This document shows, in pieces, positions 54,633-62,979 of a stretch of DNA of 64,000 nucleotides (position 1 is its first letter; each line of letters starts with the position of its first letter). Source of the DNA: Salinirarus marinus (GTDB lineage: Archaea; Halobacteriota; Halobacteria; Halobacteriales; Haloferacaceae); assembly GCA_030734185.1 (NCBI GenBank), contig CP132292.1, positions 2,833,203 to 2,897,202 of the forward strand, written 5' to 3'. A program made the position numbers and the translations under genes. The notes beneath the pieces were generated by a model that ran no database searches, had not been told where the DNA came from, and worked only from the letters and a program-made list of their open reading frames with translations.

Positions 54633-55199
54633 CTACGCACACAACGCCGCCGCGAGTTCGACGTCGGACGGTCGGTTCACGTTCACGGCGAGTCGGGCGT
54701 CGTAGCTCACGTACGTGGCGTCGTCGGCCTCGCCGACCACGTTGAGCCCGGTCGGCGCGAACTCCCTCCCGTCGCGTTCGAACGCCGAATCCGCGCTCGC
54801 GCCGAGTCGGCGTTTCAGTTCCGCCGGCACGACAACGGTGAGCGACCCGCCACCGGCGACGGCCAGAGTGCGGTCGACGAGGATCGGTTCGAGCAGTGGG
54901 AGGTCCGCGACGGCGGTGAGGACGGGGCGCTCGACCCGGTCGAGCGCGTACTGCAGATCGGCGACGTAGCCCTCGCCTGGGGCGTCGATAACGGCCACGC
55001 CCCGGTCGACGAGGTGGCTCCGCGTCGCCGGCGTCTGCGGCGAGACGACGGCGAAGACGTCGTCGGCGTGGCTCGCCGCGAGGGCTTCGATCACCCGGTC
55101 GACCATGGGTATCCCGCCGACGTCGACGAGCGGTTTCTCCGCCTCGTACTCGGGACGGAGGCGCGTCCCCTCGCCGCCGCACATCACGAGAGCGTCCAC
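54633..55199 (-). CDS. cobY: Adenosylcobinamide-phosphate guanylyltransferase CobY
   Basis: The 188-residue nucleotidyltransferase begins MDALVMCGGEGTRLRPEYEAEKPLVDVGG, the NTP-transferase loop, and continues with LTAVADLPLLEP and LNVVGEADDATYVSY. CobY is the archaeal replacement for CobU. It activates cobinamide phosphate as a GDP derivative for CobS. It lies 4 bp downstream of the cobS stop. Confidence 0.88.
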   Translation of the reverse strand: MDALVMCGGEGTRLRPEYEAEKPLVDVGGIPMVDRVIEALAASHADDVFAVVSPQTPATRSHLVDRGVAVIDAPGEGYVADLQYALDRVERPVLTAVADLPLLEPILVDRTLAVAGGGSLTVVVPAELKRRLGASADSAFERDGREFAPTGLNVVGEADDATYVSYDARLAVNVNRPSDVELAAALCA

Positions 55200-55203
55200 G
55201 CGA

Positions 55204-56029
55204 TCACCCCGCGTGGACGGCGACGACCCGCCCGAGTTCGTTCGTCGCGCCGAGGACGTCGCCGCTCACGCCGCCGAGCCGCCGACGACTCCACCGGGCG
55301 ACGGCCAGCGCGACGACGGGACCGGCGGCGACGGCCACGACCAGGGCCGGCGTACTGCCGGCCGGCGCGAACGCCGCGGCCGGAAGCGCCACGAGGAGGG
55401 CGGGCAGGAGCGACGCCGGTCCGGATTCGTCGACGACGGCGGAGCCGAGCCCTTCGTGTGCCGCGTCGCCGAGGCAGACGACGGTGGCGACGCCCGCCTT
55501 TGCGCCCACCTCGGCGGCGAGAGCGAGACGGACCCCGACCGCCGGCGTCGCTTCGGCCATCCCGAGCGCGCCGAACGCGAGCGCCACGAGCGCGAGCGAG
55601 AGCGCGAGGACGCCCCGACGCCGGTAGCGGAGTCTTTCAGGACGGCCCGTCGGCGGTCGGTCGCCGACGGCGCGTCGTCTCCGCCGCCGGTGCTGTGGAC
55701 GGCCGCCGCGTCGCCAGGGTCGGCGAGGCCGTCGGCGTGGGTGACGCCGGTGACGAGATAGAGGCCGACGAGATAGAGGACGGCCACGGCGGTGACGGGT
55801 GCCGCGAGCAGAAACGGGAGCGCGGCGAGCGCCCCGACGACGTAGCCGGCGAGGGTGAACGCGGCGGGGGTTCGACGGAAGGCGTCCCACGCTGCGCGCC
55901 GCCGACGGGCAGGCGCGTGAGGAACGCGAGCGCGCCCCGAAGTGCAGCGGGCACAGCGCGGAGCGTAGTAAGCACAGCGCGGAGCGTAGTAAGCACACCG
56001 CGGAGCGTAGTAAGCACACCGCGAAGCAC
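55204..56029 (-). CDS. cobS: Adenosylcobinamide-GDP ribazoletransferase CobS (two frameshifts)
   Basis: The repaired protein of about 275 residues is a polytopic membrane enzyme with GALAFLTRLPVGG, AWDAFRRTPAAFTLAGYVVGALA, LYLVTGVTHADGLADPGDA (the Mg-binding Asp motif) and KDSATGVGGVLALSLALVAL. Shifts lie near 55895-55905 and at the CCCC run 55613-55616; each needs one base. The N-terminus carries an unusual repeated LTTLRAV stretch coded by a 21-bp tandem repeat. The GTG at 56029 is the likeliest start, with GTG at 56041 possible. CobS joins cobinamide-GDP with alpha-ribazole. Confidence 0.83.
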
Positions 56030-56034
56030 GCTCA
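55951..56034. repeat. 21-bp tandem repeat in the 5' end of cobS
   Basis: Three near-identical units of GCACA(G/C)CGCGGAGCGTAGTAA start at 55951, 55972 and 55993, and a degenerate unit follows at 56014. On the coding strand they encode LTTLRAV/LTTLRGV heptads. The in-frame 21-bp unit lets copy number change without a frameshift. Confidence 0.85.
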
Positions 56035-56952
56035 GAACCACGCTCGCACCCCCGGCGGGAGACACGCTGCGACGCCGAACGCGAGCAGTCCGGCGCGGCC
56101 GACGACGCGGACGCCGCGTCTCGCGTCGTCGACGGACGGGAGTCCTTCCCGCCGTCGAGCGCGTAGTGGCCCGGTTTCTCGAGGCGGACGCCGAGGACGA
56201 CGGCGAGCGTCGCCATCGGCCACCCGGAGTTCGGCGACGCCGGCGCGCGGGCCTCGCGGCGGGCGGCGACCAGCGACCCAGGTCGCCCGGCCGCGACGGC
56301 GACGAGGACGGCGCTCGCGCGGGCGGGAAGCCACATGACGGCGTCGTCGAGGCGGGCGCTGGCCCAGCCGACCGGTTTCGAGCGGTAGCCGAGCACGGAG
56401 TCGAGCGTGTTGACGGTCTTGACCCACGTCGCGCCCGCGGCGGCGGGGAGCGAGGCGGAGCGACGAGCGCGAAGGCCGCGAGCGGAGCCACCAGCCCGTC
56501 GGCGAGGTTCTCGGCGGCGCTCTCGACGGCGGCGCTCGGACCTCGGCGGCGGACAGCGTCGACGCGTCCCGTCCGGCCAGGGCTCGCAGGTCCGTCCGGG
56601 CGGCGTCGAGATCGGCGTCCGACGCCGCGGTGACGCCTCTCGCGGTGTCGAGCAGCAGTCGACGGCTCGTCGCGGAAAACAGGACGAGGCCGGCGGCGAC
56701 GGCGGCGACGGCCGGGTGGGCGCGCTCGGCGACGGCGACGCCCGCGCCGACGAGGCCGGCGGCGCTCAGCGGCAGGAGGACGGCCACGGCGACGCCGACG
56801 AGGCGCGGCCGCGTCCAGCGTCGATCGACGCGTGTGATCGCCCGGCCGATCCACGCCACGGGATGGGCGCGGGCCGGTGGCTCGGCGACCAGTCGGTCGA
56901 GCGCGGCCGCCAGCAAGACGGCCGTCGCCACTCCCCCGGGAAACGGCGTCAC
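56032..56952 (-). CDS. cbiB: Adenosylcobinamide-phosphate synthase CbiB (three frameshifts)
   Basis: The repaired protein of 307 residues is the membrane-bound CbiB. It has DRLVAEPPARAHPVAWIGRAIT, VESAAENLADGLVAPLAAFALVAP, NTLDSVLGYRSKPVGWASARLDDAVMWLPARASAVL and GVRLEKPGHYALDGG. Shifts lie at 56538 (one base), 56457-56458 (one base) and 56148-56150 (one base). All three repairs give the expected conserved sequence. CbiB attaches aminopropanol phosphate to cobyric acid. It starts at GTG within a 4-bp overlap with the HAD gene, and its stop precedes cobS. Confidence 0.85.
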   Translation of the reverse strand: MTPFPGGVATAVLLAAALDRLVAEPPARAHPVAWIGRAITRVDRRWTRPRLVGVAVAVLLPLSAAGLVGAGVAVAERAHPAVAAVAAGLVLFSATSRRLLLDTARGVTAASDADLDAARTDLRALAGRDASTLSAAEVRAPPSRAPPRTSPTGWWLRSRPSRSSLRLAPRRRGRDVGQDRQHARLRARLPLETGRLGQRPPRRRRHVASRPRERRPRRRRGRATWVAGRRPPRGPRAGVAELRVADGDARRRPRRPPRETGPLRARRREGLPSVDDARRGVRVVGRAGLLAFGVAACLPPGVRAWF

Positions 56953-57571
56953 GGCGTCGCCTCCAGTCGCTGTGGGAGTTCGGCGAGCGGGGCGTCGGAC
57001 ACGTCGACGTAGCAGCCGCCGACCGACTCGACGCCGCCGTCGGTTCGTTCGTCGTCGCCGACGTGGACGAGGTCGTCCGCACGCACGCCGAGTTCGGCGG
57101 CGACGGCGTGGAAGGCGCGTTCGTCCGGTTTCCGCCAGCCACACCCGACGCTGGTGACGACGGCGTCGAACGCGTCGCGGTCGAGTTCTGCGCGGGCCAG
57201 CGCGCGGGAGACGAGACCAGGGACGCTACAGTTCGAACAGAGGGCGACCGGACCGGCGGTGCGCGCGGCGTCGAGGGCGACGGCCGCTCCCTCTCGTGTT
57301 CGAACGTCCGGGTCGAAGGCGGCGGCGACGGCGCGGCGGACGACGGCGCCCGGCGCGTAGACGCCGCGGCTCCGGAGCGCGGCCGCGACGTGTGCCGGCA
57401 GGGTGTCTCCGCGCCCGGCGGCGCGTCGACGTGTCGTTCGCGATAGGCGTCGTCCCAGTCGGCGGGGACGGGGACGCCTCGCTCGTCGAGGGCGTCGCCG
57501 ACGGCGGCCGCCGGGTCCGACGGAGACGGGACGCACACGAGCGTTCCGAAGAGGTCGAACGAGACTGCCAC
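56949..57571 (-). CDS. HAD-superfamily hydrolase of the cobalamin operon (one frameshift)
   Basis: The N-terminus MAVSFDLFGTLVC has the catalytic Asp (DLFGTL), CSNCSVPGLV carries the second motif, and KPDERAFHAVAAELG with VHVGDDERTDGG the third and fourth. One base is missing at 57409-57410, giving about 207 residues once repaired. HAD enzymes remove phosphate. Because it heads the cobalamin operon and overlaps cbiB, a phosphatase step such as alpha-ribazole or aminopropanol-phosphate turnover is plausible but not shown. Confidence 0.78.
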
Positions 57572-57581
57572 TGCCTCGTAG

Positions 57582-59223
57582 TTAGCGAAAACGAACTTGA
57601 ATATGCTGGTGCGAGCGCGCGCCGCTGCTCGACGCCGGCGCGAATCGCTCGCCCCGGCGTCTCGCCCGTCGTCTCGCCGTCGCGGACGACGAACTCGCCG
57701 TCGACGAGGACGTGGTGGATTCCCTTCGGATGCCGGCGCGGGTCGTCGAACGTCGCGGTGCTACGCACGGTGGCGGGGTCGAAGACGACGAGGTCGGCGT
57801 CCATGCCTGGCGGACGAGACCCTTGCGGTCGAGTCCCATCGCCCGCGCCGGAAGCGACGTCATCTTCCGCACGGCTTCTTCGAGCGTGAGCAGGTTCTCC
57901 TCGCGGACGTACGTCCCCAGGATTCGGGGGTACGTGCCGTACACGCGCGGGTGTGGTTTGCCGCCGAAGAGGCCGTCCGTGGCGACGCAGACGCGCTCGT
58001 TCGACAGGATCTCTCGCACGTCGCCTTCCTCGAGCATGTGGGCGACGATGCTGACGCCGAGTTCCTCCTCCGCGAGGAGGTCACAGACTGCGTCCGTGGC
58101 CCGGACGCCGCGTTCGTCGGCGATCTCCGCGATGCTCTTCCCCTGGGGCGGCGTTCGCCTCGCTCTCGACGTTCGAGACGACGAGGTTCTCCCACCCGGT
58201 CAGCGCCCCGAAGTTCTCCCAGCCGTCGATGCGCCAGCGTTCGACGTCGGCGTGGATGCGGTCGCGGGACTGCTCGTCGGTCAGGTGTTCTATCGTCCCG
58301 TCCGGGCCGTCGGCGTGGACCCACGGCGGTAACACGACGGAGAGCATCGTGCTGGCCGCGGTGTAGGGGTACTGCTCGACGGTGAGGTCGACGCCGCGGT
58401 CGCGCGCCGCCTCGACGAGCGCCAGCGCCCGGTCGGCTTTCCCCTGTTGTTGGGTCCCGGCGACCTTGCAGTGCGAGAGGTGGAGCGGGATGCCCGCCTC
58501 GGCACCGACGTCGACGAACTCGTCGAGCGCGTCCCAGAGCCACCGCCCTTCGCTCCGGACGTGTGCGACGAACGGGCGACCGTACGGCCCGAGGCGGGCG
58601 GCGAGTCGTTGCACCTCCGCTCGGTTGGCGTACGTACACGGCGTGTAGATGAGACCGGTCGAGAAGCCGAGCGCGCCGTCTTCGAGGCCTTCGGTCACGA
58701 GTTCCGCCATCTCTTCGAATTCGGCGTCGGTCGGATCGCGGTCCGCCATGCCGAGGACGTTGAACCGGACCGTCCCGTGGCCGACGAGGAGGCCGACGTT
58801 CAGCGGCACGCCCGCGGCGTCGACGGCGTCGAGGTAGTCCGCGACGCTCCCCCAGGTCCAGTCCACGTTGACGTCGCCATCCAGCGCGCGCAACTGCCGT
58901 TGCCACTCGTCCGCGCCGCCGTCCCGGTACATCGGGGCCATCGAGAATCCGTCCTGTCCCAGTATCTCGGTGGTGATTCCCTGCCGAACCTTGGGTTCGA
59001 GAAGCGAGTCGAACAGCATCAGATCGGAGTGTGAATGCGTGTCGACGAACCCCGGACAGAGCACCCGGTCGTCCACGTCGACGGTCACGCTGGCGTCGAC
59101 GTCGGGGGTCGACTCCCTCGAGACGGCTGAGACGACCCCGTCCCGCACGACGACGGAGCCTCGGAACCACGGTGCGCCCGTTCCGTCGACGACGCGAGCG
59201 CGTTCGAAGACGACGTCCGACAT
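57582..59223 (-). CDS. N-acyl-D-amino-acid deacylase (D-aminoacylase) family amidohydrolase (frameshifted)
   Basis: The amidohydrolase starts MSDVVFERARVVDGTGAPWF and has the metal motif FVDTHSHSDLMLF, LGQDGFSMAPMY, GFSTGLIYTPCTYAN, IPLHLSHCKVAG and VATDGLFGGKPHPRVYGTYPRILG. This is the D-aminoacylase subgroup, which releases D-amino acids from N-acyl derivatives. Shifts occur near 58145-58155 (two bases short or one extra) and at 57809-57810 (one base short, giving GLVRPGMDADLVVFDP). The C-terminus is uncertain: no natural stop appears in the last frame before the HAD gene, so 57582 is an approximate end. Confidence 0.8.
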
Positions 59224-59281
59224 ACTACTCGGTTCGGCGAGCGCCGTGAAAAGTACTCCCGTGGTCCTCGCCGGTAGCTTG

Positions 59282-59298
59282 ATGTGAACGATTCACAT
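59282..59298. promoter_or_regulatory. 17-bp palindrome in a divergent promoter region
   Basis: ATGTGAA, CGA, TTCACAT is a perfect inverted repeat with 7-bp arms in the 127-bp gap between the divergent D-aminoacylase and amidohydrolase genes. It is about 55-70 bp from either start and could be the operator of a dimeric repressor controlling both. Confidence 0.5.
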
Positions 59299-59350
59299 TG
59301 AGGCGACTGATGCGCGAGACACGCTCCGAGCGCACCGGCGGTGAGTCGGG

Positions 59351-60534
59351 ATGAGCGACGACGTCGTTCTCCACGGCGACGTGTGGGACGCGAAACACGG
59401 CCTCCGACCGGACCGGGGTCGTCGTCTCCGACGGTGAGATTCGGGAGGTTTGCGAGGACGCTCCGTCGTCGTCCGCCGAGGCGTACGACGTCGGCTTTCT
59501 GTCGCCCGGTCTCGTCGACATGCACGTCCACTACGTCTGGGACGGGAGCGCAGACCCGGTCGCGTCCCTCCGCGCCCAGTCGCGTGCGGAGACGGTCGTC
59601 GAGGCGGTCCAGAACGCGCGCCGGCAGCTACGGGCGGGCGTCACGACGGTTCGCGACGTCGGGAGCACCGACGACGTCGCGATAACCGTCGGCGCGGCGA
59701 TACGCGAGGGACAGATTCCGGGGCCGCGCACGTTCGCCAGCGGTCGGACGATCATCATCACCGGCGGACACGACCCGTTCTGGGGCATCGAGTCCGACGG
59801 CGTCGACGCGGTTCGGTCGGCCGTCAGAACGCTCCGGAGTCGCGGGGCGGATCTGATCAAAGTGAGTGCGACGGGCGGCGTCTACGGGCAGGCCGTCGGG
59901 GAGGACCCGGGTGCGAGCGAACTCTCGTTCGAGGAACTCGACGCCGTCGTCGACGAGGCGCACCGCTTCGACCTGCAGGTAGCCGCTCACGCGGTCGGCA
60001 CCGAAGGGATCCGAAACGCCGTCGAGGCCGGCGTCGACACCGTCGAGCACGGCAACCTCATGGACGACGAGACGCTCTCGCTCCTGATAGAGAAGGACGT
60101 CGCCTACGATCCGACGGTGTTCATCTACCGCGACATCGCCCGGAGCGACTCGATACCCGGATACGCCGCCGAGAACGCACGGTCGGTTTACGAGCGCCAC
60201 GCCGAGGTGTTCGCGCGCGCCGTCGAGAACGACGCCCGGATCGTCGCCGGGAGCGACGCGGGGTCACCGAACCTCCCGCACCCGGGCCTCCACCGGGCTC
60301 GAGTGCATGGTCGAGTTCGGACAGGATCCCGAGGACGCACTCGCGGCCACGACGTACAACGCGGCCGTCCAGCTGGACCACCCCGACCTCGGCGTCGTCG
60401 AGGCGGGGACGCCGGCGGACGTCGTCGGCTACTCGCGGGACCCACGCGACGATATCGGTGCGGTCGGCTCGCCGTCGCTCGTCGTGAAAGACGGCGAGGT
60501 GTACCGTTCGCCGCGCGGATGCTCTCGCGTATGA
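59351..60534 (+). CDS. Imidazolonepropionase/prolidase-like metal-dependent amidohydrolase (two frameshifts)
   Basis: The protein has the metal motif LSPGLVDMHVHYVWDG, GVTTVRDVGSTDD, LIKVSATGGVYG (the carboxylated-Lys region), LQVAAHAVGTEGIRNA and DARIVAGSDAGSP. These are the landmarks of the COG1228 amidohydrolases. Related enzymes cleave Xaa-Pro dipeptides, N-acyl amino acids or imidazolonepropionate. The frame is off near 59405-59415 and near 60295-60300, each by two missing or one extra base. The repaired protein has 393-395 residues. It is divergent from the D-aminoacylase gene. Confidence 0.78.
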
Positions 60535-60603
60535 CGCGCGGGAAGCCGTCCGCTCGCTTCGGTCGAGGACGCTTCTCGCTGCTCGTTTCGTTCGCAAGAG
60601 AAG

Positions 60604-60677
60604 TCCGCTCTCCCCGAATTGAACGGGGGGCAAGCCGATCTACAGTCGGCTGCTCTACCAGGCTGAGCTAAGAGCGG
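60604..60677 (-). tRNA. tRNA-Tyr (GTA anticodon)
   Basis: The 74-nt gene on the minus strand has the acceptor CCGCTCT paired with AGAGCGG and discriminator A, the D-arm with AGCTCAGCCTGGTAGAGC, the anticodon stem-loop CCGACTGTAGATCGG with anticodon GTA, and the T-arm CCCCCGTTCAATTCGGGGG-like. The C1-G72 pair is the archaeal tyrosine identity element. There is no intron and no encoded CCA. Confidence 0.95.
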
Positions 60678-60740
60678 ACGGCTACAGGTAGCGAGGATTC
60701 GCGCTTAAAAATTGCCATTCGCGTCCGTCGGATGTCCGCT

Positions 60741-60789
60741 GACAGACGAGCGACAGACAGTCGTCAGACAGGTGGGAAGATTCAAATAA
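60741..60789 (+). promoter_or_regulatory. Promoter region of cdrL with GACAGAC repeats
   Basis: GACAGAC occurs at 60741-60747 and 60752-60758, and a related TCAGACA follows. Downstream, TTCAAATAA at 60781-60789 is the TATA box, 23-31 bp from the cdrL ATG. The repeats, placed before the TATA box, may be autoregulatory sites. Confidence 0.45.
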
Positions 60790-60811
60790 TCCCCGGTCGC
60801 ATGAGCTAACG

Positions 60812-61346
60812 ATGAGCAAGATAACGTTCCGCGCCGACGACGACCTCGTCGAACGGCTGGAGGCGTTCGACGCCTCCAAGAGCGAGGTCATGCGCGAAGC
60901 GTTGCGCTCGTATCTCGACGACGCTGAGGAGGGCACCGCCGACTCGTCGGTCGACGACGCGCTCGCCTCGCGCGTGGACGCACTCATCGCGGAACGGCTG
61001 GACGCGGTCGGTGGCCGCGCGTCGCCTGCCGCGCCCGATATCAACGTAAACGTCACGCTCGACGGCGCTACGTCCGATTCACCCGACGCCTCAGTCGAAC
61101 GTGAGACGGCTGACACGCCGCGTAAGACGCGGGCCGAAAACGCGGGGGAGACGTCGAACGCGTCGCGTAAAACGTGCGGGCAATGCGGCGAGAATCTGGA
61201 TGGCGAGCACGTTTACTGCCCGAACTGCGGGGAAGACGTCCCACCGGGTGTTCTGTGAATGCGGGGACGAAATCCGGTCAGACTGGGCGTTCTGTCCCAG
61301 CTGTGGTCGCCGTACCCCCGCTGCTGACGTCCTCGACAGGCCCTAA
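60812..61346 (+). CDS. cdrL: RHH/zinc-ribbon cell-division regulator CdrL (one frameshift)
   Basis: The N-terminal 40 residues form a ribbon-helix-helix domain (KITFRADDDLVERLEAFDAS, SEVMREALRSYLDD). After a disordered acidic linker come two zinc ribbons (CGQCGENLDGEHVYCPNCG and CECGDEIRSDWAFCPSCG). In haloarchaea this long RHH protein lies just upstream of cdrS-ftsZ2 and is known as the cell-division regulator CdrL. The frame breaks at the CCC at 61240-61242, where removing one C joins the two ribbons. The repaired protein has 177 residues. If the frame were real, the protein would end after the first ribbon. Confidence 0.8.
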
Positions 61347-61396
61347 ACCCCGAGTAAACGCGCTATACTCCGTGTATACGCGACTTCCGAGGATGT

Positions 61397-61553
61397 GTAA
61401 GACAACCGCCGTTACTTTTATAATGTATCCCCCTGTCAATACGATTGCGTAAGACGGCCCGTCTTACATAGCCGGAAATCGCACGGGGACGACCCCAGTG
61501 CGGCCGATTTCGGCGTGTAAGACAAATCACGGGGCGCGTCCCTGCCGTCTTAC
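61397..61553 (+). promoter_or_regulatory. cdrS-ftsZ2 promoter with five GTAAGAC sites
   Basis: The heptamer GTAAGAC occurs at 61397-61403, 61449-61455 and 61517-61523, and in reverse (GTCTTAC) at 61461-61467 and 61547-61553. The middle pair forms the palindrome GTAAGACG-GCC-CGTCTTAC (61449-61467). The TATA box TTTTATAAT at 61416-61424 puts the transcription start at about 61448-61452, on the palindrome itself. This arrangement is what an RHH-type repressor site would look like. The leader is then about 115 nt, unusual for a haloarchaeon. Confidence 0.65.
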
Positions 61554-61567
61554 CGGGGAATGAAACA

Positions 61568-61744
61568 ATGGAGCGTGTGACACTACGAATTCCGAAGCAG
61601 CAGATCGAGGAAGTAGAGCAGATGGTCGAGACGGGAGAGTTCCCGAATCGGAGCGAGGCGATTCGCTCGGCCGTCCGTGAGATGCTCAACGAACAGAACG
61701 AGTCCCGCGAGTCGCGGAGCAACCGCAGCTGGGCGAAGGTGTAA
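61568..61744 (+). CDS. cdrS: Ribbon-helix-helix cell-division regulator CdrS
   Basis: The 58-residue protein begins [20 protein letters not shown] and has the RHH strand, [16 protein letters not shown] helix pair and a short Ser/Arg tail. CdrS is the short RHH regulator of haloarchaea, co-transcribed with ftsZ2 and controlling division genes. It ends 2 bp before the ftsZ2 start. Together with CdrL it likely acts on the GTAAGAC sites just upstream; which of the two binds is not shown here. Confidence 0.92.
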   Translation: MERVTLRIPKQQIEEVEQMVETGEFPNRSEAIRSAVREMLNEQNESRESRSNRSWAKV

Positions 61745-61746
61745 CG

Positions 61747-62933
61747 ATGCAGGGATTCGTTCAGGAGGCGATCGAGCACGAAGAAGCCGAACAACAGCGC
61801 GACCTCGACGACGAGGACGACCAGTTCGGCGATCCGCGCATCGTCATCGTCGGCTGTGGCGGCGCGGGTAACAACACCGTCAACCGTCTCTACAACATCG
61901 GCGTCGACGGCGCGGACACGATCGCGATCAACACGGACAAACAGCACCTCAAGATGGTCGAGGCCGACACGAAGATCCTGGTCGGCAAGTCCCTCACGCA
62001 GGGTCTCGGCGCTGGCGGCGACCCCTCCATGGGCGAGCGCGCCACCGAAATGGCCCAGGGCACCATCAAAGAGGTCCTCGGCGAAGCGGACCTCGTGTTC
62101 GTGACCGCCGGCATGGGAGGTGGCACCGGTACCGGTGCCGCCCCCGTCGTCTCGAAGATCGCCAAAGAACAGGGCGCGATCGTCGTCGGCATGGTCTCCA
62201 CGCCGTTCAACGTCGAACGCGCGCGGACGGTCAAGGCCGAGGAGGGCCTCGAAGAAGCTTCGCGGCGAGGCCGACTCGATCATCGTCCTCGACAACAACC
62301 GCCTGCTCGACTACGTCCCGAACCTGCCCATCGGCAAGGCCTTCTCCGTGATGGATCAGATCATCGCGGAGACGGTCAAGGGCATCTCCGAGACCATCAC
62401 CCAGCCCTCTCTCATCAATCTGGACTACGCGGACATGTCCACGATCATGAATCAGGGCGGCGTCGCGGTGATGCTCGTCGGCGAGACGCAGGACAAGAAC
62501 AAGACCCAGGAGGTGGTGAACGACGCGATGAACCACCCACTGCTCGACGTCGACTACCGGGGTGCCTCCGGCGGTCTCGTCCACATCACGGGCGGCCCCG
62601 ACCTCACGCTGAAAGAGGCCGAAGGCATCGCCAACAACATCACCGAACGCCTGGAAGCCAGTGCCAACGTCATCTGGGGCGCGCGCATTCAGGACGAGTA
62701 CAAGGGCAAGGTCCGCGTCATGGCCATCATGACGGGCGTCCAGAGCACAGGTCCTCGGCCCGAGCACGCAAAAGCAGGCGGACCGCTCCCGCCAGAGCCT
62801 CAACGGTGGCGGGTCGGAGTTCGACGCGAACGCCGGCGATAGCGCCAACGCCGACTCCAGCACTGCGTCGTGGCAGTCCGACGGCGGACACGACCAGCTC
62901 GAACAGCGAAACGGCGTCGACGTCATCAAATAA
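61747..62933 (+). CDS. ftsZ2: Cell division protein FtsZ2 (two frameshifts)
   Basis: The protein has [42 protein letters not shown], the GTP box [16 protein letters not shown] and [19 protein letters not shown], which is FtsZ, of the FtsZ2 group by linkage to cdrS. Two shifts break it. Near 62255-62262 an extra base (or two missing) sits before [15 protein letters not shown]. Near 62746-62750 two bases (GC) are missing before [18 protein letters not shown]. The repaired protein of 395 residues keeps a Ser/Asp-rich linker and ends at RNGVDVIK. FtsZ2 is a tubulin-like GTPase that drives constriction with FtsZ1. Confidence 0.93.
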
Positions 62934-62979
62934 CGTCGCCGTCGATCGGTTTCTTCGAGCCCAGCGCCGCCAGCGACGC

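Noticed and set aside
55951-56034. Possible CRISPR array
   Set aside because: Units are contiguous 21-mers without spacers and are in frame with cobS.
61747-62933. Programmed ribosomal frameshifting in ftsZ2
   Set aside because: No slippery heptamer or pseudoknot is visible, two shifts would be needed, and many unrelated genes nearby show similar indels.
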